A DNA stretch of 64,000 nt from JANQJA01 sp047947185 (lineage in GTDB: Bacteria; Pseudomonadota; Gammaproteobacteria; Pseudomonadales; Azotimanducaceae): positions 2,480,001 to 2,544,000 of the forward strand of contig CP170502.1 of the NCBI GenBank assembly GCA_047947185.1, given 5' to 3'. The notes under the pieces are model-generated. The model was not told the origin of the DNA, did no database searches, and saw only the letters and a program-made list of their open reading frames with translations. The position numbers were made by a program, and so were the translations under genes. Below are positions 48,663-57,849 of the stretch, piece by piece. How positions within the stretch are numbered: the stretch's first letter is position 1; every line of letters starts with the position of its first letter.

Positions 48663-49609
48663 GCGTCGGATTCTTCTGCCAGGGCAGCTAACAGATCGAC
48701 AATGTCTGATGGCAGTGCCGACTCGAAACTCACAGTTGTACCCGCAAGCGGATGGACAAACGACAGCTTTCGCGCGTGCAGCGCTTGCCGGCCCATATGC
48801 TTCAACGCCTGCTCAAGGCGCTTGCGCTTGTTGCGAGGCTCCTTGTAGCTGCCGCCGTATGTCGGATCCCCGACCAGCGGGTGGCCCAGGTGCTGCATGT
48901 GCACCCTGATCTGGTGCGTCCTGCCGGTTTCCAGTTTCAGTTCCAGGTGCGTGTGTTCAGCAAATGCACGACACACCCGGTAGTGTGTGGTCGCTTCCTT
49001 CCCGGAAGGTTGTACGGCCATTTTAATCCTGTTGGCCGGATTGCGGGCAATGGGTGCGTCAATCCGGCCATTCGCTGGCACTACACCATAAACCACGGCT
49101 TCATAGATGCGGCTGACCTCTCTGGCCTGCAGTTGCTGCACCAGGGAATTCTGGCTGGCCAGCGATTTCGCTACCACAAGCAGCCCACTGGTTTCCTTGT
49201 CCAGTCGATGCACAATACCCGCTCTCGGCACAACGGCGAGCGTCGGATCATGATACAAGAGCGCGTTCATGAGTGTTCCGGTCGGATTACCGGCACCGGG
49301 ATGCACGACCAGACCCGCCGGCTTGTTGATGACCAGGATGGCCTCGTCTTCATGCACAACGTCAAGCGCCAGGTCTTCACCTGCCACACCGCCGCCTTCC
49401 AGTGTTGCATCAATTTCCAGTTCTTCTCCGCCCCAGACCTTGTCGCGCGGCCGCCGCAACTCTCCGTCAACGGTCAGATCACCCGATTTGATCCAGGCCT
49501 GCAGGCGCGATCGTGAATAGGCCGGGAACAGATCGGCAGCGGTACGATCCAACCGTTCAAATGCCAGCTCCGGTGGTACCGTGGCATGCGCTGTTATTCG
49601 TGTTGTCAT
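48659..49609 (-). CDS. rluD: 23S rRNA pseudouridine synthase D
   Basis: A 316-residue enzyme that makes pseudouridines 1911, 1915 and 1917 in helix 69. An S4 domain (ADLFPAYSRSRLQAWIKSGD) leads into the catalytic block GIVHRLDKETSGLLVVAKS with the nucleophilic Asp, and RTHQIRVHMQHLGHPLVGDP is the family C-terminal block. The ATG at 49609 is chosen because the longer frame to 50017 would run through bamD in antisense. Confidence 0.96.
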   Translation of the reverse strand: MTTRITAHATVPPELAFERLDRTAADLFPAYSRSRLQAWIKSGDLTVDGELRRPRDKVWGGEELEIDATLEGGGVAGEDLALDVVHEDEAILVINKPAGLVVHPGAGNPTGTLMNALLYHDPTLAVVPRAGIVHRLDKETSGLLVVAKSLASQNSLVQQLQAREVSRIYEAVVYGVVPANGRIDAPIARNPANRIKMAVQPSGKEATTHYRVCRAFAEHTHLELKLETGRTHQIRVHMQHLGHPLVGDPTYGGSYKEPRNKRKRLEQALKHMGRQALHARKLSFVHPLAGTTVSFESALPSDIVDLLAALAEESDA

Positions 49610-49723
49610 GTCGCCTGTATCACTTTTTTGCCCTGCGGCCACTGACCTGCTGAAGGTGGCCATTGTTTCGCATGGTACGCGGTGTGTGGTTAAATACGCG
49701 AGCCCTAATCGGAAGAAAACATC

Positions 49724-50545
49724 ATGCGCAGTCTTATCCTCGTTATCGCCCTGGCCCTGCTGGCAGGCTGCGCCAGCAAAGACGAGGTTGATCTGGACCA
49801 GACCGAGCTCGAATACTACCAGGCAGCTCAGAGCAGCCTGCGTTCGGGCAATTACCAGGTTGCGGTACAGAAACTCCAACTGCTGGAAGCCAGGTTCCCA
49901 TTTGGCCGTTACGCGGAACAGGCACAGCTCGAGATTATCTACGCATATTATCGCAGCGCCCAGGCGGAGTCGGCACGCGCTGCTGCCGACCGTTTCATTC
50001 GGCTGCATCCGCAGCATCCCAATATCGACTACGCCTATTACCTGCGCGGCATGGCCTCTTTCGAAGAGGATCAGAACTTCCTCGAGCGCATTTTGCCGCT
50101 TGACCCAACCACCCGGGATCCAGGCGCAGCCCGCGATTCATTCAACGATTTTTCCCAGCTGGTTCGGCGCTACCCGGACAGCAGGTACGCGCCCGACGCG
50201 CAGAGGCGAATGGTGTATCTGCGCAACCTGCTGGCACGCTACGAGATCAATGTAGCACGCTACTATATTGAGCGAGAGGCTTATGTTGCCGCTGCCAACC
50301 GGGGCCGATTTGTCTTCGAAAAGTTCCAGGGCACACCTTCGGTGCCCGACGCGCTGGCCATCATGGTCGAAGCATACATGCTGATGGATATGCCAGAGCT
50401 CGCCAACGACAGTTTGCTGGTGCTGAAAGAAAACTACCCGCGCCACCCTTCACTTGGCCGGGACGGCAGCTTCAGGATGAACAGGACCATGTCCAATACG
50501 GATCGCTCCCTGCTCAACATTCTGACATTTGGCCTGCTGGGATAA
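49724..50545 (+). CDS. bamD: Outer membrane protein assembly factor BamD
   Basis: A 273-residue lipoprotein of the BAM complex. The lipobox LLAGC lipidates Cys16. The TPR repeats include YYQAAQSSLRSGNYQVAVQK, QLEIIYAYYRSAQAESARAA and the NIDYAYYLRGMASFEED motif typical of BamD/ComL. It is essential for outer membrane protein insertion. It is divergent from rluD and just upstream of pilS. Confidence 0.96.
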   Translation: MRSLILVIALALLAGCASKDEVDLDQTELEYYQAAQSSLRSGNYQVAVQKLQLLEARFPFGRYAEQAQLEIIYAYYRSAQAESARAAADRFIRLHPQHPNIDYAYYLRGMASFEEDQNFLERILPLDPTTRDPGAARDSFNDFSQLVRRYPDSRYAPDAQRRMVYLRNLLARYEINVARYYIEREAYVAAANRGRFVFEKFQGTPSVPDALAIMVEAYMLMDMPELANDSLLVLKENYPRHPSLGRDGSFRMNRTMSNTDRSLLNILTFGLLG

Positions 50546-50555
50546 ACGGCCTTCT

Positions 50556-52157
50556 ATGAACGCATCCGTGGCGTCACACTTTGAGCAGCAACACAGTCTG
50601 CAGCGTTCCACCATTCTTCGGGTCTACAATTACTATCGCATACTGATTGCGTTCCTTTTCCTGTTCCTGTTCCTGGATGACAATTTTAACCAGTTTGTCG
50701 GGTCCGTCCGGCCAGAGCTTTTTACCAATACAATTGTCATCTACATCATCGGCAATATCCTGATCGGCCTGGCAACCCTGTTTGTCAGCACGGAGATCCT
50801 GTCAAAAACGGCACCGTCCTTTGCCATTCTCATTCTGGATATTGTCTGTCTCAACCTGCTGATGAATGCCAGCGGCGGTGTAAGTTCAGGCTTCGGCAAT
50901 TTCCTGATTTTTACCGTCGCATTTGGTGGAGGCCTTATCCTGGGCCGTGTCTCCACGGTCCTGCCCGCCATTGCGTTCATCCTGATGATGTACGGCGAGC
51001 TCTACCTCTACTTCCTCTATCCAGACACGGACTTTCAGAGCCTCTTCCAGGCAGGTGTACTGGGGATCGTGTTTTTTGTCGCCAACATCCTGTTCCAGCA
51101 ACTGTCCATTCAGCTTCGCAAGCGCGAGACCGAGGTCTTTACCCTTGAACAAATTAACCAGTTGATTGTTGATCAGATGCGGTCCGGCGTGGTGGTCGTG
51201 GGTCCCACTGGTGAAATTCGCCTGATTAACGCAGCTGGCAAAGATTTCCTGAAGATCCCTTTCCAACCCAATATTCCGGAGGAGCGACTGCCTTACCGGC
51301 TGGTCGACAAGTTGAAAGAGTGGAAATCTGCACCTATGAAGTCAACGCTCACTTTTCACACGCAGGACAATTCACCGGAACTGCTTGCCCATTTTTCACC
51401 ACTGGCGCTACCGTCCGACGATTCCGATACACTGATATTTATTGAGGACAGCACCGAGGTTCAACGGCAGGCCCAGCAGTTGAAGTTGGCATCGCTGGGA
51501 CGGCTGTCTGCAACCATTGCCCATGAGATCAGAAACCCGCTGGGAGCAATCAGTCATGCAGCCCAACTCCTGGGTGAGTCACCCAGTCTGGACAAGGGTG
51601 ACCGGCGCCTCAGTCAGATTATCCAGGATCATTGTCTTCGCCTTAACAGCGTCATCGAACGAGTGCTTTCGCTGTCCCGGCGCCGAAATGCAGAACCCCG
51701 GCGACTCGTGATGAAAGAGTGGCTTGACCAGTTCATCGAGGAATTTACCGCCAGTGTTGGTCACGAGATCAACTTTGAGATCACCATTGTGCCGGCTGAC
51801 ACGGCAGTTTCGTTTGACCCTATCCATCTGTCCCAGATTCTTGGAAATCTGTGCCAGAACGGATTACGATACAGCCTCAAAGAGACCGGAGAGCCGCGAC
51901 TCGTGATCAACGGCGGCATTGATTCGGAGAGTGGGAATCCGTTTTTGGAAGTGATCGATTTTGGTGTGGGCATCAGCGACGATCAGGTGACCAATCTCTT
52001 TGAACCTTTCTTCACTTCCGAGGTTACAGGCACCGGACTTGGATTGTACCTCTCCCGGGAACTGTGTGAAGCCAATGACGCCCGGCTTAGCTATAGCAAA
52101 GCCAGTACAGGTGGAGCCTGTTTCCACATTACATTTTTTCAGCAAGCACACGAGTAG
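50556..52157 (+). CDS. pilS: Type IV pilus sensor kinase PilS
   Basis: A 533-residue membrane histidine kinase. Six hydrophobic helices cover about 28-185, then a PAS-like sensor (about 205-300), then the HisKA domain with His323 in ATIAHEIRNPLGAISHAAQL. The ATPase boxes are GNLCQNGLRYS, DFGVGISDDQ and GTGLGLYLSREL. It senses PilA levels in Pseudomonas and phosphorylates PilR. ATG at 50556 is 11 bases after the bamD stop; the longer frame start overlaps bamD. Confidence 0.93.
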   Translation: MNASVASHFEQQHSLQRSTILRVYNYYRILIAFLFLFLFLDDNFNQFVGSVRPELFTNTIVIYIIGNILIGLATLFVSTEILSKTAPSFAILILDIVCLNLLMNASGGVSSGFGNFLIFTVAFGGGLILGRVSTVLPAIAFILMMYGELYLYFLYPDTDFQSLFQAGVLGIVFFVANILFQQLSIQLRKRETEVFTLEQINQLIVDQMRSGVVVVGPTGEIRLINAAGKDFLKIPFQPNIPEERLPYRLVDKLKEWKSAPMKSTLTFHTQDNSPELLAHFSPLALPSDDSDTLIFIEDSTEVQRQAQQLKLASLGRLSATIAHEIRNPLGAISHAAQLLGESPSLDKGDRRLSQIIQDHCLRLNSVIERVLSLSRRRNAEPRRLVMKEWLDQFIEEFTASVGHEINFEITIVPADTAVSFDPIHLSQILGNLCQNGLRYSLKETGEPRLVINGGIDSESGNPFLEVIDFGVGISDDQVTNLFEPFFTSEVTGTGLGLYLSRELCEANDARLSYSKASTGGACFHITFFQQAHE

Positions 52158-52170
52158 TTGATTTTCAGAT

Positions 52171-53574
52171 ATGCAAAACAAGACCGCACTGATTGTTGAC
52201 GACGAGCCTGATATCCGGGAACTGCTGGAAATCACCCTGGGCAGGATGGATGTTTCGACCATGGCGGCCAAAGACCTCACCTCGGCCCGCCAGCTGCTGA
52301 CGGAAACACACTTTGATTTTTGCCTGACGGACATGCGGCTCCCTGATGGCAACGGTATTGAACTGGTGCAACACATATCGAAAGAGTACCCACAGACCCC
52401 CGTCGCCATGATCACTGCTCACGGCAACATGGAATCGGCTGTTGAGGCGCTCAAGGCTGGTGCTTTCGATTTTGTCTCGAAGCCCGTCAACCTGGAGCTG
52501 CTGCGTAAACTGGTTGATGCCGCGCTCAACCTGCAGCCACTGGACACCAGTGAAGCCAGCGCCAGTGCACCCACATTGTTGGGTGACACCAGTGTCATGA
52601 CAGCACTTCGCAAACAGATTGCCAAACTTGCCCGCAGCCAGGCACCTATCTACATCAGCGGGGAATCGGGCAGCGGCAAGGAACTTGTTGCAAGGTCCAT
52701 CCACGACCAGGGACCGCACAGTCACAATCCGTTTGTACCAGTGAACTGTGGTGCAATTCCCGGTGAGCTTATGGAAAGTGAATTTTTTGGCCATACCAAA
52801 GGCAGTTTCACGGGGGCCGTTGCCGACAAGGAAGGCCTGTTCCAGGCTGCCAACGGCGGCACCCTGTTTCTGGATGAAGTTGCTGATCTTCCGCTGGCAA
52901 TGCAGGTAAAACTGCTTCGCGCTATTCAGGAAAAGGCGATCAGACCCATAGGGTCCCAGCAGGAAGTGCCGGTAGACGTTCGCATCCTGAGTGCAACACA
53001 CAAGGACCTCGCCACCGAGGTTGAGAAGGGGAATTTTCGCCAGGACCTCTTCTACCGCATCAATGTTATTGAACTGAAGGTACCAAGCCTCAGACAACGC
53101 AGGGACGATATCCCCATACTTGCCGAGTACCTGCTGGGCAAGATTGCCGCGGAATACGATACGGATGCACCAGAAATCAGTGCCGAGGCAATGACGGCCC
53201 TGTCGCGCTACGAATTCCCTGGCAACGTACGTGAACTGGAAAACGTGCTTGAACGTGCATTCACCCTGTGTGAGGACAATGTGATTCGGGCGGCCGACCT
53301 GAATCTCTCGAGGCGACATACCAGCGAAACGGAAGTAACCGACACTGTGTCGGAGAAGGATGAAGACAGCGACACCGACACGGATGATGGCGCGCCACTG
53401 GCAGGGCTACCCGAGGACGCAGAATCCCTGGACTCCTACCTGGAAGACATCGAAAAAAACGTGATAGTCGAAGCCCTGGAGGCGACCCGGTGGAACAAGA
53501 CTGCCGCCGCCAAGAAACTGGGGATCACCTTTCGCGCACTCCGCTACAAGCTGAAAAAGCTGAACCTGGAGTAG
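52171..53574 (+). CDS. pilR: Type IV pilus response regulator PilR (sigma-54 activator)
   Basis: A 467-residue NtrC-family activator. The receiver phospho-Asp is Asp54 in LTDMRLPDG. The AAA+ domain has Walker A GESGSGKE (164-171) and the sigma-54 contact loop GSFTGA (211-216), and the C-terminus has a Fis-type helix-turn-helix (WNKTAAAKKLGITFRALRYK). It switches on pilin genes with RpoN. It follows pilS by 13 bases. Confidence 0.95.
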   Translation: MQNKTALIVDDEPDIRELLEITLGRMDVSTMAAKDLTSARQLLTETHFDFCLTDMRLPDGNGIELVQHISKEYPQTPVAMITAHGNMESAVEALKAGAFDFVSKPVNLELLRKLVDAALNLQPLDTSEASASAPTLLGDTSVMTALRKQIAKLARSQAPIYISGESGSGKELVARSIHDQGPHSHNPFVPVNCGAIPGELMESEFFGHTKGSFTGAVADKEGLFQAANGGTLFLDEVADLPLAMQVKLLRAIQEKAIRPIGSQQEVPVDVRILSATHKDLATEVEKGNFRQDLFYRINVIELKVPSLRQRRDDIPILAEYLLGKIAAEYDTDAPEISAEAMTALSRYEFPGNVRELENVLERAFTLCEDNVIRAADLNLSRRHTSETEVTDTVSEKDEDSDTDTDDGAPLAGLPEDAESLDSYLEDIEKNVIVEALEATRWNKTAAAKKLGITFRALRYKLKKLNLE

Positions 53575-53665
53575 CACCCGCCCACAGGTTACAGGGCGTT
53601 TTTCCGCCTGCAGCCAACTTCATTCGCTGACATTTCCCCCTAGCTGCCATCAGTACACTGGCGCC

Positions 53666-54238
53666 ATGGAAACTCTCCGTTGTCGCAGTGCAGGCCTTAC
53701 CTTCATCGAGTTGATGATTTGCATGACCCTCACCCTGGTTCTGGCAGGCTGGGCTGCTCCGGGCTTGAACGACATGGTGCAGCGCAGCCAGGCAACCAGT
53801 GTTATCAACTGGCTCACGACATCTGTGATGTTCAGCCGACACGCTGCGGTATCGCTGGGCACAACGGTAACCCTGTGTCCCAGTCGCGACGGGCTCACAT
53901 GCGGGGGCAAATGGCACCAGGGCACCATTGTATTCACTGACCCAAACCAGAACCGGATCATGGATAATAATGAGACCCTGTTGCAACGCTTTCAGTATCC
54001 GCTTCCGAACGGGACCGTGACCTGGCGTGCATTCCAGAACCGTCAGTATCTGCAACTGACCAGTGACGGCTTTACCAATTTCCAGAACGGCAGTTTTGTC
54101 TACTGCCCGGCAGATCGTGACACCCGCTTTGCACGCCAGTTGATCATCAACATGCAAGGGCGAGCAAGGCGCGCCAGAGACCGGAACGGCAACGGCATCG
54201 TTGAGGACAGCCGCGGCAGGGATATTTCGTGTAATTAG
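53666..54238 (+). CDS. fimT: FimT/GspH-like type IV pseudopilin
   Basis: A 190-residue minor pilin. The prepilin peptidase site is AG/LTFIELMICMTLTLVL with cleavage after Gly10 and Glu at +5 of the mature protein. The rest is a FimT/GspH globular domain, including RHAAVSLGTTVTLCPSRDG and QLIINMQGRARRARDRNGNG (the C-terminal arginine-rich end seen in DNA-binding FimT). It follows pilSR, as in Pseudomonas aeruginosa. Its TAG overlaps the stop of the convergent gene by 4 bases. Confidence 0.88.
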   Translation: METLRCRSAGLTFIELMICMTLTLVLAGWAAPGLNDMVQRSQATSVINWLTTSVMFSRHAAVSLGTTVTLCPSRDGLTCGGKWHQGTIVFTDPNQNRIMDNNETLLQRFQYPLPNGTVTWRAFQNRQYLQLTSDGFTNFQNGSFVYCPADRDTRFARQLIINMQGRARRARDRNGNGIVEDSRGRDISCN

Positions 54239-57200
54239 TCGGCGAGCCTGTTCACTGCTGCCCGTAGCGACGGATGCAGCAGCGGGTAGTAACGGTCCGG
54301 TGCTATGTCCGCAAGCTGGTCAACTTCGCCATCCGGCCAACGCACCGTCAGTCGTTGAATACGTGTACTTTGGCCAAGACCAAAGTGAACGGTAGACGGA
54401 TTTTGCCCCTGGAAGTTGCTGTTCATCTGAACGTGCCTGACCTGCTTCATGTCACCCGTATCCAGCGTGACAATTGCGCCAACAGCACTGGTGTTCGGCT
54501 GACTGCCAATCAGATGAAAGCCGACAAAGTGGTTGCTGCCAGGTTCAGACGACCGACTCCTGTTTTCGTAGAGTTTTGGCACATCAGAATTCTGAGCAAC
54601 CGCCAGGTCAATATCCCCGTCCCGGTCGTAGTCCAGGCATACAACGCCGCGTCCGTTTGTCAGTTCTGTGAGCCCCCAGGCTTCAGCCTGATCTTCGAAG
54701 CTGCCATCACCCCGGTTGATGTACAGGCGGGGTTGTACCCGGTGAAAACTCGACAGACCCGTTGGCATAAAGCGGTAGATATATTCGGGAATATGCGACG
54801 CGGCACCTTCCGGGATCAGGCCAAAACCGTTTTCGTGAAAAATGTCAGTCCAGCTATCGTTGTTGAAATCCGCCGCACAGGTTCCCCATCCCCAGGACCC
54901 CTGGCGAACGCCGGCGGCATCCGTCCTGTCTTCGAACGTCAATCCCGTCCCCGTGCCACCATAGAGCCGGTTACCGGTTTCACCCCAGTTGAATCGGGTG
55001 CCGTCATCTTCCTTGTAGATGGCAGTTACGAACCAGTCCAGAACAAGATCGTTGTCAAAGTCAGCAATGGCGGACCCCATACCGTTCTCGTCAGTAATGA
55101 TCGTGTGGTCTGTAATGACGCTGAAGCGACCGGCGCCACCATTTTCAAGCACTTCGCTGGTACCGAAGTCAGATGCAATCACCAGATCCATATCACCGTC
55201 GCCATCAAAGTCAGCGAAGCCCGGTGAGAAGTGGAAATTCTGCTCAAGTTCCGCACCACTGGTGCCGGCCTCGGCATCCGCCGAGAGCAGCAGTCCCGCA
55301 TTATTCCGCATCAGCGCTGGTGCCAGGGCGGGACGGGCTGCAATGTCCCAGTGGGCCGCAAACATGTCAAGCCAACCATCACCCGAGTAATCAGCAAACG
55401 CAAACCCAAACACCACCTTGGACATGCTGATCGACTGATGCAGCCGAAAATCCCCAGTGCCCTCGTTGTGAAAAATCGCCGTTTCCCGTGCGCCAAACAG
55501 ATTACCCAGTGCCAGATCCAACTGGTAGTCGCCGTCCAGGTCAGCGAGGCCCAGGGCCCCGATGGCATCGGGCAAACCCGCAAGTGACAGGTCACGGCGC
55601 TCAAACGTCGAAACACGGTTCAGGTAAGCCACTGCCAGTGGAGCTGTCCCATCATGAGTGCCAAAAATCAGGTCGGGCCAACAGTCACCGTTAATGTCAC
55701 CCGCTGCCAGCGAGCCGGATTCCATCGCAAACTCGACGGTGTAGGAGTACCGGCTGCCATACCACATGTGACCGGGGATCAAGTGCCTATGGCTGAAGAA
55801 ATCCCTGGAGCGATCAATGAAACGCATCTCTCCCCCCTCAACAGGTCCAGGGTCGTGATACCGGCACGCGACCAGCTTTGTTATCCGCCCGGGCGTAACT
55901 CCTGTCGGCATGGCCACCGCCTCTGGTGTCGCTGCCTGTACCACTGGCGTTTCTGGTTCACGGACGTCAAACGGATAAGGCCCAGTCCGCTGGAATACCG
56001 GCTGGAACAGGTGCCCGTCATAATCATCAGCATGGCCAGCAATCCAGGGTTGAAGGCATTCACGCGACAGCACACAGGGATCGGTCAGGGCGCCAAGAAA
56101 TGCTACCAGCTGCCTCGTCTCTTCAGCCGAGGGAGACTTGCGTGGCAATGCCGGGCTCAGGTTTTCCAATGCCTTTTTGGTCAATGCCCTGGCCGCGGGA
56201 TAGGGGTTTTTACTTGCCGCAAACTGGGACAGGTGACCCAGTGAAAAATCGTAGGTTTCAAACCCCGCGACCGGATCGGCGTGATAGGTCACCAGTTCCG
56301 CCAGCGTGGCAAAAGCGCCAGTGTGGCCATAAGGCCCGGTTGCAGTTACGTTCAGCAAAGAAGGTGTGCGATAGGCGTAACTGTCCCGGCTGTCCTGCGA
56401 CACCAGAAATGCGCCGGGATCATCACCGTCCGACCTTTTACCGCGCCCAAACTGGGGAAAGCCGGTGACGTGATTCGCTTCATCCGTAAAAAAATCACCT
56501 GAATGACAGCCAGCACAACCATAGCCTCCCGCGGAAACCGGCTCCAGAAACAACAGCGCGCCGGCTTTCTGCTCTTCCGAGAGTGCCGTCAGGTCACCAC
56601 CGAGATAGCGCTGCCAGGCATTCTGAATAAACACCTGCGATTGCTGATAAGCGCTTAGCGCGGCTGTAATACGATCAAACGTAAAAAGCGATTCCGGGCT
56701 GGCATCAGGCAAACCAAATGCAACCCTGAACGGCGCAAGCCAGGTACTTGCAGCCGCAAGACGTGCGGCAATGGCGGTACGGATCTCTGCCGCGGTCAGC
56801 GTATAGAATTCACCAAAACCGCGCATTTCCTGGAAAGAGACAATCGGAAAGCGTGCCTGGACCGCAAGCAGGTCACCTGTCGAGTTCATGTCAGGTGAAC
56901 TGCGCAGGGTGCTTTCCGGCGTCCGGTACAGGGGTTGGCCCGTTTCATCGGTACCCAACAGGGATACACGACCATCAAAGAGCAGGCTCTTTTCGTACAG
57001 CGCAGCATTAAAGGTCGTCAGGGTATTGCGGGCCACGTTCGGGCCGCCGATGGACTTCGCCTTGGGATCCGTCTCCCGTGCTATCTCGGCCACCCTGCCT
57101 GGGCCAACAATTTCGGGCCGATGAGCCGCAATACCAACTGCGAGTGAAAGCCCATCTCCACCACCCAACAGTGGATGATGACAGGAGGCACAGGCGACAT

Positions 57201-57447
57201 CCCTGTCTCCGCTCAATTGGCGCGAAAAAAACAGGGCACGCCCCAGCCCAACCAGTGGTGTCAGCGGCCCGGGTGGACTGCTGTATTGATCCGGCACACC
57301 ATCAAGACCCTGGCTCGCTGCCAGCGCCATAAGACGGGCGTCAGTGTCTGCATTACCGGCAGGTGGGAGCAGGACCAGAAAAAAAAGCGCGAACGCAATT
57401 CTTGTCCGGTTCCCGGCAAACACCTGCTGATAGATACTAGCCGCCAT
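54235..57447 (-). CDS. Fusion of di-heme cytochrome c peroxidase/MauG-like and FG-GAP/UnbV domains
   Basis: A 1070-residue exported protein. After a signal peptide (about 14-33, IAFALFFLVLLPPAGNA) comes a cytochrome c peroxidase/MauG domain (about 40-460) with two heme sites, CASCH (86-90) and CAGCH (311-315), and an Asp/Gly-rich second half. From ~540 the chain switches to FG-GAP/VCBS integrin-like repeats (SGSLAAGDINGDCWPDLIFG, DLDGDYQLDLALGNLFG, DFDGDGDMDLVIASDFG, DYDRDGDIDLAVAQN), and the end (about 975-1065) is an ASPIC/UnbV domain (VGAIVTLDTGD, QNPSTVHFGLG, RLTVRWPDGE). I do not recall this fusion as a known protein. It follows the PilY2-like gene. Confidence 0.9.
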   Translation of the reverse strand: MAASIYQQVFAGNRTRIAFALFFLVLLPPAGNADTDARLMALAASQGLDGVPDQYSSPPGPLTPLVGLGRALFFSRQLSGDRDVACASCHHPLLGGGDGLSLAVGIAAHRPEIVGPGRVAEIARETDPKAKSIGGPNVARNTLTTFNAALYEKSLLFDGRVSLLGTDETGQPLYRTPESTLRSSPDMNSTGDLLAVQARFPIVSFQEMRGFGEFYTLTAAEIRTAIAARLAAASTWLAPFRVAFGLPDASPESLFTFDRITAALSAYQQSQVFIQNAWQRYLGGDLTALSEEQKAGALLFLEPVSAGGYGCAGCHSGDFFTDEANHVTGFPQFGRGKRSDGDDPGAFLVSQDSRDSYAYRTPSLLNVTATGPYGHTGAFATLAELVTYHADPVAGFETYDFSLGHLSQFAASKNPYPAARALTKKALENLSPALPRKSPSAEETRQLVAFLGALTDPCVLSRECLQPWIAGHADDYDGHLFQPVFQRTGPYPFDVREPETPVVQAATPEAVAMPTGVTPGRITKLVACRYHDPGPVEGGEMRFIDRSRDFFSHRHLIPGHMWYGSRYSYTVEFAMESGSLAAGDINGDCWPDLIFGTHDGTAPLAVAYLNRVSTFERRDLSLAGLPDAIGALGLADLDGDYQLDLALGNLFGARETAIFHNEGTGDFRLHQSISMSKVVFGFAFADYSGDGWLDMFAAHWDIAARPALAPALMRNNAGLLLSADAEAGTSGAELEQNFHFSPGFADFDGDGDMDLVIASDFGTSEVLENGGAGRFSVITDHTIITDENGMGSAIADFDNDLVLDWFVTAIYKEDDGTRFNWGETGNRLYGGTGTGLTFEDRTDAAGVRQGSWGWGTCAADFNNDSWTDIFHENGFGLIPEGAASHIPEYIYRFMPTGLSSFHRVQPRLYINRGDGSFEDQAEAWGLTELTNGRGVVCLDYDRDGDIDLAVAQNSDVPKLYENRSRSSEPGSNHFVGFHLIGSQPNTSAVGAIVTLDTGDMKQVRHVQMNSNFQGQNPSTVHFGLGQSTRIQRLTVRWPDGEVDQLADIAPDRYYPLLHPSLRAAVNRLAD

Positions 57448-57479
57448 AACATCCTGTGCATGCGATGTTCAGCGAACAA

Positions 57480-57842
57480 TCAATGCTCAATGTCGGCATC
57501 ATAAGGGAGTTGTTTGACCTGGACCGCAATCCGTGCGGTACCAAGGTCACCGTAAATGACCTCCACTTTCATTCCGGGGTCAAGCATCTCGAATGCCCCG
57601 TTAGAACCACTTTCCATCAGGATCCTGATGGGTAGTCCTGGCGGCCCAAAGTCAAAGATGTACCCGCTGATTTCCGCCTGACGCTTTTCCAGGTCAATTG
57701 AACGGATGACGCCAGCCATGGTGCGGGCGCGCAGGGGCGCATCCAGCTGACTTGCCAGGTCTACAATCGACGGCTCGGCGGCATTCACGACAGCCGGTGC
57801 CAGACAGCCAAGCAGCAGCATAAAAAAGAACTTTTTCATCAC
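57480..57842 (-). CDS. Small exported protein in the PilY2 position
   Basis: A 120-residue protein with signal peptide (MKKFFFMLLLGCLAPAVVNA). The body reads AGVIRSIDLEKRQAEISGYIF and DFGPPGLPIRILMESG, then MKVEVIYGDLGTARIAVQVK, a small beta-rich domain. It starts 8 bp after the PilY1-like gene, as PilY2 does after PilY1 in P. aeruginosa, and its size fits. The assignment rests mainly on position. Confidence 0.6.
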   Translation of the reverse strand: MMKKFFFMLLLGCLAPAVVNAAEPSIVDLASQLDAPLRARTMAGVIRSIDLEKRQAEISGYIFDFGPPGLPIRILMESGSNGAFEMLDPGMKVEVIYGDLGTARIAVQVKQLPYDADIEH

Positions 57843-57849
57843 ATTGCTC

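Noticed and set aside
49610..50017. Upstream extension of rluD to 50017
   Set aside because: It would run antisense through bamD and carries no RluD sequence; ATG at 49609 fits the family.
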